A program made the translations under genes and the position numbers. Of a DNA stretch of 64,000 nt, positions 8,464-16,891 are shown piece after piece. This DNA is from Flavihumibacter soli (GTDB taxonomy: Bacteria; Bacteroidota; Bacteroidia; Sphingobacteriales; Sphingobacteriaceae): assembly GCF_010692725.1 (NCBI RefSeq), contig NZ_JAAFZB010000088.1, positions 62,001 to 126,000 of the forward strand, in the 5' to 3' direction. Position 1 is the stretch's first letter. Each line of letters starts with the position of its first letter. The notes below the pieces were generated by a model, which saw only the letters and a program-made list of their open reading frames with translations, had not been told where the DNA came from and ran no database searches.

Positions 8464-9588
8464 TTATTTGCTGCTAAGCCAGCCTTTTCTCCAAAAGTAA
8501 ATGATTTGCAAAATTGCGATCAATAACATAGCCACCAGGGTATATTCATACCCATTTGCCATATAAAGCTCAGGCATATTCTTGTTTAATATTTTCCCTG
8601 TCGCCGGATCCTGGTAGGCAAAATTCATTCCGTATACACCGGCAATAAAAGTCAGCGGAATGAAAATAGAGGAGATAATGGTCAAAACCTTCATGATCTC
8701 ATTCATACCATTGCTAATGAAAGACAGATTCATATCAATCAGGCCCGTTGTAATGTCCCTGTAACTCTCGACCAGGTCGATTATCTGCATCGAATGATCA
8801 TAGGTATCACGTAAGAATGTTCTGGTGTCTCGGGTGATAAGCGGCGATTCACTACGAATGAGATCGTTGATCTTATCCCTTTCGGGCCAAACCGCACGTC
8901 GTATTGAGATCATCGCCCTTTTTACCGACTGAATATCATACATCATCGACTTCTTAGGGCGTCTGTACAATAACTCTTCAATAGTTTCGAGCTCATCACC
9001 AAAGCGATTTATCAGTTCGAAATATTCATCGACAACCACGTCCATCAGGGCATAAAGCATGTAGGAGGATCCGCCGCTACGAATAGTACCTTTATCCGTC
9101 TTTAGCCTGTTAATGATCGGGTCAAAGCACTTACCGTATGTTTCCTGAAAGCTAAATACAATATTTGGCAGGAGAATGAACGACAATTGCTCATTCGCCA
9201 TTTCCAGTTCTTCATTGATGTAGATGCGACGACTGACGGCAAACAAGTAATCCGATGATTCATCCAGTTTAGGCCGTTGTCCGCCGCTAACGATATCTTC
9301 CTGTATAAGCTGATGGATTTTAAATTTATTCCCCAGATATTCGAAAAACTTCAGATCACCCAAGCCCTGGACACATATCCAATGGGTTAAGGTGTTAAAT
9401 TTTGCTATTTGATCGTCGATATCCTGGTATTTCTTAACTTCCCTTTCATGATAAATATCATCACCATACGAACGAATAGTAATTCTGGGTTCTAAAACAG
9501 AACTGGGTACCAGATCAGATCCGGGACTGCTGCCGGTAGTTTTAGGCCGGCTGGAGGGCTTCACCCGTATGCGTTTAATTTTCCCCAT
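8464..9588 (-). CDS. corA: CorA-family magnesium/cobalt transporter
   Basis: A 374-aa protein. A large soluble N-terminal domain (about residues 40-300) is followed by two C-terminal membrane helices, with the diagnostic YGMN motif at the end of the first and a charged C-terminus (FWRKGWLSSK). CorA forms a homopentameric inner-membrane channel for Mg2+ and Co2+. The N-terminal 30 residues are basic, Pro/Ser-rich and probably disordered. The start codon overlaps the wbqC stop as TAATG, indicating translational coupling. Together with mgtE downstream this forms a divalent-cation transport block. Confidence 0.95.
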   Translation of the reverse strand: MGKIKRIRVKPSSRPKTTGSSPGSDLVPSSVLEPRITIRSYGDDIYHEREVKKYQDIDDQIAKFNTLTHWICVQGLGDLKFFEYLGNKFKIHQLIQEDIVSGGQRPKLDESSDYLFAVSRRIYINEELEMANEQLSFILLPNIVFSFQETYGKCFDPIINRLKTDKGTIRSGGSSYMLYALMDVVVDEYFELINRFGDELETIEELLYRRPKKSMMYDIQSVKRAMISIRRAVWPERDKINDLIRSESPLITRDTRTFLRDTYDHSMQIIDLVESYRDITTGLIDMNLSFISNGMNEIMKVLTIISSIFIPLTFIAGVYGMNFAYQDPATGKILNKNMPELYMANGYEYTLVAMLLIAILQIIYFWRKGWLSSK

Positions 9589-10199
9589 TAAATAAGATAT
9601 TTTATGCTTTGCGGCCCCTGATTAAAAAGCAGATCCAGGATGCTTAAATTAGGGAGGAAGCCGTTCTTTTCTTCAAATACCTGGAAATATTTTTTGAATT
9701 CTAAAGAAGAATCTTTTTTGGGATGAATTGTTTCGCGATAATCAGCCAGATCCGGGTAAGTTGGAAGATACTCTGGTGTGAAGCTATAAGGAATGTTCAA
9801 CTTCAATGCTTTGAAAAGGAATTGAAGGATTTCCAAATTGTAATCGTACAAAAACTTCCAGTTTTTTTCGTAGAAAGGGATCAAATCATTTTCATAGTAT
9901 TCGAAATATGCTGAGCTTCGATAAGAGGTCTGCAAGCTCATTATGTGCTGTCTCTGCCAGTTAAATTCATAGCTGATGCGGACGTCCTTAACCGGAGTAT
10001 GCACATTAGCTCCTTTAATCACAGGTACGATCAGGTCAAGTTTGCCATTAGGCGAATGGACCGTAGTTCTGTTTCGAAACGTTTGCTTCGGGAAATGTTC
10101 GTGATTTTCAAATAAAATGGACGCCTTATGCTGAATTAGGCGCATAAAGAATTCAATAGGCGGATGATAAAATAACGGGAAAATTGCTCCTTTCTCCAT
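9588..10199 (-). CDS. WbqC family protein
   Basis: About 203 aa, recognised by the WbqC-like start (AIFPLFYHPPIEFF), the central RTTVHSPNGKLDLIVPV segment and the NWQRQH motif. WbqC-like proteins occur in surface polysaccharide gene clusters and elsewhere; their biochemical role is not established. I chose the ATG at 10199 (MEKGAIF); an upstream in-frame ATG at 10223 would add eight residues. The gene ends in a TAATG overlap with corA, so the two are probably translated from one mRNA, although no functional link is obvious. The divergent lipid A-type acyltransferase begins about 130 bp away. Confidence 0.8.
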   Translation of the reverse strand: MEKGAIFPLFYHPPIEFFMRLIQHKASILFENHEHFPKQTFRNRTTVHSPNGKLDLIVPVIKGANVHTPVKDVRISYEFNWQRQHIMSLQTSYRSSAYFEYYENDLIPFYEKNWKFLYDYNLEILQFLFKALKLNIPYSFTPEYLPTYPDLADYRETIHPKKDSSLEFKKYFQVFEEKNGFLPNLSILDLLFNQGPQSIKYLI

Positions 10200-10326
10200 C
10201 GTATACATTAAGTTTGCAGTCAAATTTTTTGTCGAAATTAAGGATTAAACCTTCCGGCTCAAAGAACCAAAGATCAGCGATTCTGTCATCGTTGATAAAA
10301 ACAAGACAGCAGATAATACCAAGCAG

Positions 10327-11208
10327 ATGAATAAAAGTCTTTCAGGGCTTAATACGTTTTTACTAAACCTTGTTTCGCACCTTCCTTTCTGGTTGTTGTA
10401 TCTTCTAGCCGATCTGCTGTTTTTTATCCTCTTCTATTTGATAAAATATCGGCGCAAGGTAACACAAACTAACCTTCGAAACGCATTTCCGGAAAAGGCA
10501 GATGATGAACGTAGCAAAATAGAAAAACAATATTATCGCTTTCTCGCTGATATGATCCTCGAGTCTGTCAAGATGTCTACGATATCAGAAGCTGAAGTCC
10601 GTAAGCGTTGCCAGCTCGTCAACCCGGATGAAGTACAGCAACATTATGACAAGGGCCGTTCAGTTCTTCTTGCGTCAGGTCATTATGCTAACTGGGAATG
10701 GGCTAATCTTGCTTTAGCCCTGGGTTTCAAAGAAAAACTGCTGGTAATCTTCAAGCCGCTGACTAACAAAAGTTTCGAAGAAAACCTGAACAGGCTGCGA
10801 TCGCGATTTGGCGCTACCATGGTTTCTATGAAACAAACTTTACGAAAGATAGTGGAGCTGAAAAATGAGCGGTACATGTTTGGCTTTGCCAGCGACCAAA
10901 CTCCTACCCGGCATGAATCACAATACTTTACACGTTTCTTAAACCAGGATACCGCGGTTTTTCTCGGTCTTGAGAAGATTTCAAAGACAACAGGTCAGCC
11001 GGTGGTCTTTCTGCATATTGACCGGCTGAAACGCGGGTTTTATGAATACACATTTACAACCCTGGTTGAGGATCCCTCCACAAGTCTCGAGTATGAGATT
11101 ACAAATCTTCACACACAAAAATTAGAACAGATCATTCGCCAGAAACCGGAATTATGGTTATGGTCACATAAAAGATGGAAGTTTACACCCGAAGAAATTA
11201 ATCAATAA
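10327..11208 (+). CDS. Lysophospholipid/lipid A acyltransferase (LpxL/HtrB family)
   Basis: A 293-aa protein with one N-terminal membrane segment (about residues 15-40) followed by the acyltransferase domain. The catalytic motif is GHYANWEW (near residue 118), an HX4E variant of the HX4D motif as in LpxL/LpxM enzymes. This predicts transfer of a secondary fatty acyl chain from acyl-ACP to lipid A on the inner leaflet of the inner membrane. The length is typical. The stop and the next start overlap as TAATG with a family 2 glycosyltransferase, so the pair is co-translated and probably works on envelope glycolipid. A role in another acylated lipid cannot be excluded. Confidence 0.9.
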   Translation: MNKSLSGLNTFLLNLVSHLPFWLLYLLADLLFFILFYLIKYRRKVTQTNLRNAFPEKADDERSKIEKQYYRFLADMILESVKMSTISEAEVRKRCQLVNPDEVQQHYDKGRSVLLASGHYANWEWANLALALGFKEKLLVIFKPLTNKSFEENLNRLRSRFGATMVSMKQTLRKIVELKNERYMFGFASDQTPTRHESQYFTRFLNQDTAVFLGLEKISKTTGQPVVFLHIDRLKRGFYEYTFTTLVEDPSTSLEYEITNLHTQKLEQIIRQKPELWLWSHKRWKFTPEEINQ

Positions 11209-12251
11209 TGTATTTCCCGAAAGTCGCTGTTGTCATCTTAAATTGGAATGGGAAAAATTATCTTGAGAAATTCCTTCCTTCGGTAGTAGCAAGCACCTAC
11301 CCTAATCTTGAATTAGTACTGGGTGATAATGCCTCGACTGACGATTCTGTTGAATTTGTAAGAAAAAACTATCCGTCTATTCGCATAATTGTTACGGACA
11401 AAAATTTTGGTTTTGCCGGAGGGTATAACCATGTTCTGAAACAAGTCGATGCAGAATACTTCGTGCTGTTAAATTCAGATGTGGAGGTAACCTCCGGCTG
11501 GATAGAGCCTGTGATCAGTCTCATGGAAAGCGATCCTCAAATTGCGGCAGCTCAGCCTAAGATCCTCTCCTATCATGACAAATCCAGCTTTGAATATGCC
11601 GGTGCAGCAGGTGGCTTTATCGACAGATATGGCTATGCATTTTGCAGGGGCCGGCTGTTCGATGCTCTTGAAAAGGACTCCGGACAGTATGATTACGCCA
11701 CAGAAGTTTTCTGGGCAACAGGAGCCGCCTTTTTTATTAAGAAGACGATCTGGGAGAACTCAGGGGGCCTGGATGCCGATTTTTTTGCTCACATGGAAGA
11801 AATAGACCTCTGCTGGAGATTGAAGAATAAGGGTTATAAAATCATGTATTGCCCGAATTCAACGGTTTATCACGTAGGCGGCGGGACTTTGAGTGTAGAA
11901 AGCGCGTTCAAAACCTATCTTAACTTTCGGAATAACCTCGTGATGCTCCAAAAGAACCTTTCTCCCGGAAAAGCATTCCGCGTAATATTCATCCGTTTCT
12001 GGCTTGACCTCCTTTCCCTGGTAAAATTTTTAATGCAGGGAAATCCCAAAAATGCGCTGGCTGTCAGTAAAGCACATTTTTATTTCTTTGGAAACCTGAA
12101 CAGAAACAGGAAAAAAAATCACTTTAATAACGGCCGGTTCAATGCTGCAGGATGGTATTCGGGAAGTATCGTCTGGCAGTATTTTGGAAAAGGTACAAAG
12201 CGCTTTTCTGACCTGAATTTTAAGTTACCAACTTATAAATTCATAAAGTAG
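11208..12251 (+). CDS. Glycosyltransferase family 2 (rhamnosyltransferase-like)
   Basis: A 347-aa protein with a GT-A fold. The N-terminal VAVVILNWNGKNYL and the nucleotide-sugar binding LGDNASTDDS are followed by the metal-binding region LLNSDVEV (near residue 90) and the acceptor-side AHMEEIDLCWRL (near residue 200). That last ED-type motif is typical of the WcaE/rhamnosyltransferase-like GT2 group acting on cell-surface polysaccharide. The C-terminal part is more hydrophobic and may contact the membrane. The start overlaps the acyltransferase stop (TAATG). The 3' end overlaps the convergent HAD gene by 19 bp. Donor and acceptor sugars are unknown. Confidence 0.9.
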   Translation: MYFPKVAVVILNWNGKNYLEKFLPSVVASTYPNLELVLGDNASTDDSVEFVRKNYPSIRIIVTDKNFGFAGGYNHVLKQVDAEYFVLLNSDVEVTSGWIEPVISLMESDPQIAAAQPKILSYHDKSSFEYAGAAGGFIDRYGYAFCRGRLFDALEKDSGQYDYATEVFWATGAAFFIKKTIWENSGGLDADFFAHMEEIDLCWRLKNKGYKIMYCPNSTVYHVGGGTLSVESAFKTYLNFRNNLVMLQKNLSPGKAFRVIFIRFWLDLLSLVKFLMQGNPKNALAVSKAHFYFFGNLNRNRKKNHFNNGRFNAAGWYSGSIVWQYFGKGTKRFSDLNFKLPTYKFIK

Positions 12252-12868
12252 TTAGTGAAGCTCTCAAAGTCATCAAACCGCAGATCGAAATCCTCGGTTT
12301 CACCAAATCCGTAACTCAAAAAAACAAAGGGCAAGCCGGCCTTCCGGCTTTCAATGCTGTCAGTCTCAGTATCTCCAACGTAAACAGGGTCTTTTAGCTG
12401 GTGCCGGTCAATAAGCAATTTTATATTATGATGCTTCGGTTTCAGGTTCCTGCCGTGCGCGATTTCATCAGTTATCAGGTGGTTGATATCTGACCAGTCC
12501 ATAAATTGGCGGATCAGGTTTTCAGGACAATTACTGACTATGAATAATTTATATTTCGAAGAGAGTTTTTCCAGTCCCTCCTTTATACCCTCATATAGAG
12601 TTCCACCCATTTGCGGGATCAGCTGAGAACGAAATTCATTGATAGTTGTGAATACCTGCTCCTGTTTTTCTTCATCCAGGTCAGGCATAATGTGATCGAG
12701 CACTTTCCGCTTTTCCCATCCCATCATATGACTAAGATCCTTTCGACTGACCTTTATATCAATGTTCTCTTTTTTGAACCCGGCGTTCCAGGATGCGACA
12801 TAGGTATCCGCTGCATCCCAAAGAGTTCCATCCATATCAAATATCAAGCTATCCGGTTTAATCATCAC
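12233..12868 (-). CDS. HAD-superfamily phosphatase (phosphoglycolate phosphatase-like)
   Basis: A 211-aa protein with all HAD motifs: motif I FDMDGTLWD (Asp nucleophile near residue 10), a helical cap domain (about residues 18-85), motif II Ser in LFIVSNCPE, the motif III region HGRNLKPKH, and motif IV VYVGDTETD. It is a cytoplasmic Mg2+-dependent phosphatase of the Gph/beta-phosphoglucomutase-like subclass. The substrate cannot be deduced; a small phosphorylated metabolite is likely. It is monocistronic, divergent from the App1-domain gene 64 bp away, and overlaps the convergent glycosyltransferase gene by 19 bp. Confidence 0.88.
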   Translation of the reverse strand: MMIKPDSLIFDMDGTLWDAADTYVASWNAGFKKENIDIKVSRKDLSHMMGWEKRKVLDHIMPDLDEEKQEQVFTTINEFRSQLIPQMGGTLYEGIKEGLEKLSSKYKLFIVSNCPENLIRQFMDWSDINHLITDEIAHGRNLKPKHHNIKLLIDRHQLKDPVYVGDTETDSIESRKAGLPFVFLSYGFGETEDFDLRFDDFESFTNYFMNL

Positions 12869-12932
12869 ATTTGTTTTAAAGTAAACACATCTTTTAAAAA
12901 TACGTTCAATAAAAGTATTTAAAACGATTTAT

Positions 12933-14093
12933 ATGTCAGATTGGAAAAAGTTGTTTGTAGATGCCAGCTCAAACGTCGAGGAAAAGTTTGATAGTTTGTT
13001 CTTCAATCTCAGAAAACGGTTAAAGTTGAATGATCCGCTGCAGATCGTAACATACAGAAGCTACGGAACCCTTAACCGCCTGTACATCAAAGGCAGAGTC
13101 CTGGAAGACAAAGGTATTGACTCGGCAACTGACAAGGACACTATCGTTAATAACCTCGTTAACATGTACCATCGTTTCCAGAGCGATGAGATTCCCGGTG
13201 CTTCATTGAAAGTAAATTTTCAGGAACAGGAGCACACAGTAATCACAGATGAAGAAGGCTACTTCATGCTCAATCTCGCACCGGACTCACCGATCGAATG
13301 GACCGATATGTGGCATGAAATCGACGTTGAACTTACCGAAGCACCGGTATCATTCACAGAAGGCTTAAAATGTACTGCAGAAGTACTGGTACCACCTTTA
13401 GATGCCGAATACGGGATAATCAGTGATATTGATGATACTATTGTTCAGACAAGTGCAACCGATGTATTGGCCATGTCGCGGAAAGTGTTCTTACATAATG
13501 CCAAAACGCGCCTCCCTTTCGCAGGAGTATCCGAGTTTTACAAGGCACTTCAGCTCGGCCGGAATGGCAAAAGAAATAATCCCTTTTTTTATGTTTCCAG
13601 CAGCCCGTGGAACATGTATGACCTCCTGAAGGATTTTCTTGACCTCAATCAAATACCGGAAGGACCGCTTCTGCTTCGCGATTTCGGATTGCAGGATAAT
13701 AAATTCATAAGCTCCGGCCATATGGGCCACAAGTTTAAAGAGATTGAGAACATACTACTAACCTATCCTCTATTAAACTTCGTTTTGATTGGTGATAGTG
13801 GCCAGGAGGATCCGAAGATCTACAGGGAAGTAGTGAAGAAATATCCCGGCCGAATCCTGGCTATTTATATCCGTGATGTTCAGTTAGCGGAAAGGGAAAA
13901 AATTGCGATGGACATTTCAACAGAGCTTAAGGAGCATGTCGAGTTGGTGATCGTAGACAATACGGTAGAAGCTGCTGAGCATGCTGCCAGAACCGGCCTC
14001 ATCTATACAGAAGCTATTCCCGAAATCGAGGCTGATAAGAAACAGGATAAGGGAGAGACAGCCGGGAAAGAAGAAACGACCGTCATGGAATGA
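12933..14093 (+). CDS. App1-like phosphatase domain protein (DUF2183)
   Basis: A 386-aa protein whose central domain contains IISDIDDTIVQTS (near residue 165), a DxDxT motif as in the catalytic domain of yeast phosphatidate phosphatase App1, followed by FYVSSSPWNMYD and a late LIGDSGQEDP. These are HAD-type motifs I, II and IV. The first 150 residues look like a beta-rich accessory domain. The C-terminal 40 residues are Glu/Lys-rich and probably disordered. There is no signal peptide. A lipid phosphate substrate is plausible by analogy but unproven in bacteria. The gene stops 1 bp before the convergent aroQ. Confidence 0.85.
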   Translation: MSDWKKLFVDASSNVEEKFDSLFFNLRKRLKLNDPLQIVTYRSYGTLNRLYIKGRVLEDKGIDSATDKDTIVNNLVNMYHRFQSDEIPGASLKVNFQEQEHTVITDEEGYFMLNLAPDSPIEWTDMWHEIDVELTEAPVSFTEGLKCTAEVLVPPLDAEYGIISDIDDTIVQTSATDVLAMSRKVFLHNAKTRLPFAGVSEFYKALQLGRNGKRNNPFFYVSSSPWNMYDLLKDFLDLNQIPEGPLLLRDFGLQDNKFISSGHMGHKFKEIENILLTYPLLNFVLIGDSGQEDPKIYREVVKKYPGRILAIYIRDVQLAEREKIAMDISTELKEHVELVIVDNTVEAAEHAARTGLIYTEAIPEIEADKKQDKGETAGKEETTVME

Positions 14094-14094
14094 G

Positions 14095-14511
14095 CTATTG
14101 CAGGAAACTCTCTACAGCTAACCTGTAACCATCCAACCCGAAGCCTGTAAGTACACCTTTACAATTTTTTCCCGTCAAAGATATGTGCCTGTATTCCTCC
14201 CGGGCATAGATGTTGGAGATATGTACTTCCACTACGAGAGTATTGATAGCAGCAATGGCGTCAGCTATTGCTACGGAAGTATGTGTATAGCCGCCCGCAT
14301 TGATAATGATTCCATCGTAGGTGAAACCAACCTCATGCAATTTATTGATCAGTTCTCCTTCGACATTGCTCTGAAAATAATCAATCTCAATAATACTGTA
14401 CTTTTCTCTCAGCCCGGTCAGAAAAGATTCGAAGCCACTGCTCCCGTAAATAGATTGCTCGCGGACACCTAATAAGTTTAAATTTGGACCGTTAATTATC
14501 TGTATTTTCAT
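14095..14511 (-). CDS. aroQ: Type II 3-dehydroquinate dehydratase
   Basis: A 138-aa protein of normal length. It has the N-terminal IINGPNLNLLG motif, the catalytic Tyr in the flexible lid (near residue 22), the IIINAGGYTHTSVAI segment and the EVHISNIYAREEYRH segment with the catalytic His. It dehydrates 3-dehydroquinate to 3-dehydroshikimate in the shikimate pathway, acting as a cytoplasmic dodecamer. The start lies only 22 bp from the divergently oriented TTG start of the recombinase, so the promoters must overlap the opposite coding or leader sequence. Confidence 0.96.
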   Translation of the reverse strand: MKIQIINGPNLNLLGVREQSIYGSSGFESFLTGLREKYSIIEIDYFQSNVEGELINKLHEVGFTYDGIIINAGGYTHTSVAIADAIAAINTLVVEVHISNIYAREEYRHISLTGKNCKGVLTGFGLDGYRLAVESFLQ

Positions 14512-14533
14512 TATTCAAACTTATTAAAACAAA

Positions 14534-15433
14534 TTGGACTGGCAACAAGCCTTAGCAGGCTTTAAAACATATCTGAGGCTTGAGAGATCTTTATCTGCCA
14601 ACACTATAGAAGCTTACCTTCATGATGTTGACAAGCTGCAGCAATATGTGATCGCCGCCCGGCTTGACAAAAATCCACTGCAGATCCTTACGCAGGATCT
14701 GAGAGACTTTCTCACCTGGGTGGTTCAGTTGGGAATGCTCCCGCCAACTCAAGCAAGGGTCCTATCCGGTATAAAAGCATTCTACAAATATCTCCTTTTA
14801 GAAAATTTACTTGACTCAGATCCATCTGCATTACTGGAAAGCCCGAGAATGAGCCGGAAGCTACCGGATGTGCTCAACATCATAGAAGTAAATGAGCTTA
14901 TTGCTGCCATCGACCTTTCAACACCTGAAGGCGTTCGAAATAAGGCTATGCTCGAGATACTTTATGGTTGCGGTCTAAGGGTGACCGAACTATGTACACT
15001 GAAGATCTCCAATCTGTTCCTTGATGTTGAATTTATTAAGATCACCGGAAAAGGAAATAAAGAGCGCTTGGTCCCGATTGGATCATCAGCGGTAAAATGT
15101 CTTAAGATATACCTCGAACAAACCCGGGTTCATGTAAGCATTAAGCCCGGTAAAGAAGATTTTGTATTTCTTAACAGGCGGGGAAGCCCTCTATCTCGGG
15201 TGATGGTTTTCCTGATTCTTAAAGATCTGGCTAAACATATTGGTTTGAAAAAGAGTATCAGCCCCCATACCTTCAGGCACTCATTTGCGACACACCTGGT
15301 TGAAGGTGGTGCCGACCTTCGGGCAGTACAGGAAATGCTTGGCCATGAAAGTATTACCACTACAGAGATATATACGCACATGGACAGGAATTACCTCAGG
15401 GAAGCCATTATCCAATATCATCCCCGGAGCTAA
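14534..15433 (+). CDS. Tyrosine recombinase, XerD/XerC type
   Basis: A 299-aa protein with the N-terminal SAM-like core-binding domain (about residues 1-90) and a C-terminal catalytic domain. The active-site set is visible: Arg in GCGLRVTEL, Lys in TGKGNKER, HTFRHSFA (His and Arg), LGHES, and the nucleophilic Tyr in TTEIYTHM. Length and lack of an adjacent integron or prophage fit housekeeping Xer recombination at dif rather than an integrase. The frame has a TAA stop three codons upstream and no ATG, so translation must begin at TTG 14534. The 3' end overlaps the convergent glycosyltransferase by 4 bp. XerC versus XerD cannot be decided without alignment. Confidence 0.93.
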   Translation: MDWQQALAGFKTYLRLERSLSANTIEAYLHDVDKLQQYVIAARLDKNPLQILTQDLRDFLTWVVQLGMLPPTQARVLSGIKAFYKYLLLENLLDSDPSALLESPRMSRKLPDVLNIIEVNELIAAIDLSTPEGVRNKAMLEILYGCGLRVTELCTLKISNLFLDVEFIKITGKGNKERLVPIGSSAVKCLKIYLEQTRVHVSIKPGKEDFVFLNRRGSPLSRVMVFLILKDLAKHIGLKKSISPHTFRHSFATHLVEGGADLRAVQEMLGHESITTTEIYTHMDRNYLREAIIQYHPRS

Positions 15434-16686
15434 AGAGAATTGTTATTTATATTCTTGGCTTCTATCCATCGAGACATAAATTTGGTACTGGCCATTGTAT
15501 GGTGCATCAACATGGAGCCGGTGAAGTTTTTACCACGGTGGATCAGCAGGGAATTTTGAATGGCAGTAATTCTATTTAACAGTTTTTTTTGAAATAAATC
15601 CTTTAGAAAACATTTGTTAACAATCTGAATTCCATTCTTCTGTGCTTTTATCCATGAACTCTCGTCTGTATAAAGTTCGACAGCTCTTCTGGATATTTCC
15701 CCCGGATCATCAGAAATATACCCGTTCCATTCAAGGTCGTCATGCATCGCCTCCGCACCAATACTGGTGGTCACGCTGGGTGTGCCGGAAAGCATGGCAT
15801 CGAATAATTTCCCTTTGAGCCCGGCACCAAATCTGAGTGGCGCGAGGCAAACCCGTGAGTAGCTCATCATTTTAAGCGAGTCTTCGGCCCTTCCCTTTAC
15901 GAGAAATCCTTCTTTCGGATTACTTAACTGGGTTATTCTTGGAACGGGATAAGCTCCGTAAATATGCAGCTCTGCTTTTGGCAATGCTTCTCTGACTAAA
16001 GGCCAGATATCCTTCTTTAACATTTCCACAGAATCACAATTAGGCTGATGCAGGAAATTTCCAATAGTTACGAAGTGTTGCCTTTCTGAGAACCGCGGCC
16101 ATCTGCTGGTAACATTCTCATCAATCGTATCCGTCATAAAGGGCAGATAATGAAGCAGATCTTCATCAATTTTAAACAGGTCTTTCAGTAGCTTTACTTC
16201 AAATCGGGAAATAATGAGCGCCAGGTCGCATCGGAAAATGCTGGCTATTTCCCGTTTTGAAGCATCATTGGATAAGAGATCATTCGCTGTAAACTCCCGC
16301 GACGCTTTGAACGCTTTGAACCGGGCACTCCTTAGGCAATGAAGATCTTCTGTGTTTAATATCCTAAGAGCCTCCGGGCATTGTTCTGCTACCCTCCAGC
16401 CGAATTGCTCTTCTACCATAAACCGGTCAAATACAACGATAGTAGGGTTCAAATCCCGGATGTAGGAGTCAAAGCCAGAATTATTCAATTCTACCTTTAC
16501 CTTATCGACATTCAGCATTTGGAGATCCGCGCAATAAGTACTTTCGGCAGCGGCAGTGCCAAATGTCACCCTCCATTTCTGATCAAGAAATAGGTTAATA
16601 AGCTCCATCATACGAACCCCGGCTGCAGAAGAAGTCGGTTCTGGCCATACAGAAGCTAGAATTAAGACGTTTTGAAACTCAACCAT
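15430..16686 (-). CDS. Glycosyltransferase, GT1/GT4-like (GT-B fold)
   Basis: A 418-aa protein. The N-terminal half begins with VLILASVWPEPTSSAAGVR, and the C-terminal half carries the GT-B donor-binding region LRFGAGLKGKLFDAMLSGTPSVTT followed by SIGAEAMHDD. The arrangement resembles cytoplasmic glycosyltransferases that use nucleotide-activated sugars. Donor, acceptor and pathway are unknown. It is monocistronic; its start is divergent from the CHASE histidine kinase across a 205-bp spacer and its 3' end overlaps the recombinase by 4 bp. It is not part of the 19.8-27.6 kb glycan cluster but may act on related envelope glycans. Confidence 0.8.
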   Translation of the reverse strand: MVEFQNVLILASVWPEPTSSAAGVRMMELINLFLDQKWRVTFGTAAAESTYCADLQMLNVDKVKVELNNSGFDSYIRDLNPTIVVFDRFMVEEQFGWRVAEQCPEALRILNTEDLHCLRSARFKAFKASREFTANDLLSNDASKREIASIFRCDLALIISRFEVKLLKDLFKIDEDLLHYLPFMTDTIDENVTSRWPRFSERQHFVTIGNFLHQPNCDSVEMLKKDIWPLVREALPKAELHIYGAYPVPRITQLSNPKEGFLVKGRAEDSLKMMSYSRVCLAPLRFGAGLKGKLFDAMLSGTPSVTTSIGAEAMHDDLEWNGYISDDPGEISRRAVELYTDESSWIKAQKNGIQIVNKCFLKDLFQKKLLNRITAIQNSLLIHRGKNFTGSMLMHHTMASTKFMSRWIEAKNINNNSL

Positions 16687-16805
16687 AAGTAAGTGGGCCT
16701 TAGATTATTGATACCCGAATGTTCCAAATAGCAGCCGGGAATAATGGCGCAAGATAAAGAATGCCACCAATTAACTTTTAAAAGGTGTTATTCTTAATAG
16801 CTGAA

Positions 16806-16851
16806 TTGACAGTTTGAATACTATTCAATTATATTTGAGAACGTTCAAATA
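16806..16851 (+). promoter_or_regulatory. Promoter with overlapping palindrome before the histidine kinase
   Basis: TTGACA (16806-16811) is followed by TATATTTG (16830-16837), with 21 nt between TTG and the -7 element. A perfect 7-bp inverted repeat, TATTTGA-N6-TCAAATA (16832-16851), overlaps the -7 box and the expected transcription start. This is the position of a repressor operator. The ATG follows at 16892. Confidence 0.6.
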
Positions 16852-16891
16852 TTAAAAATTAAGCAGGAATATCGGATTTTATTTACCTAGG

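Noticed and set aside
14534-15433. Integrase of a mobile element
   Set aside because: No attachment sites, tRNA target or phage genes nearby; length and motifs fit housekeeping XerC/XerD.
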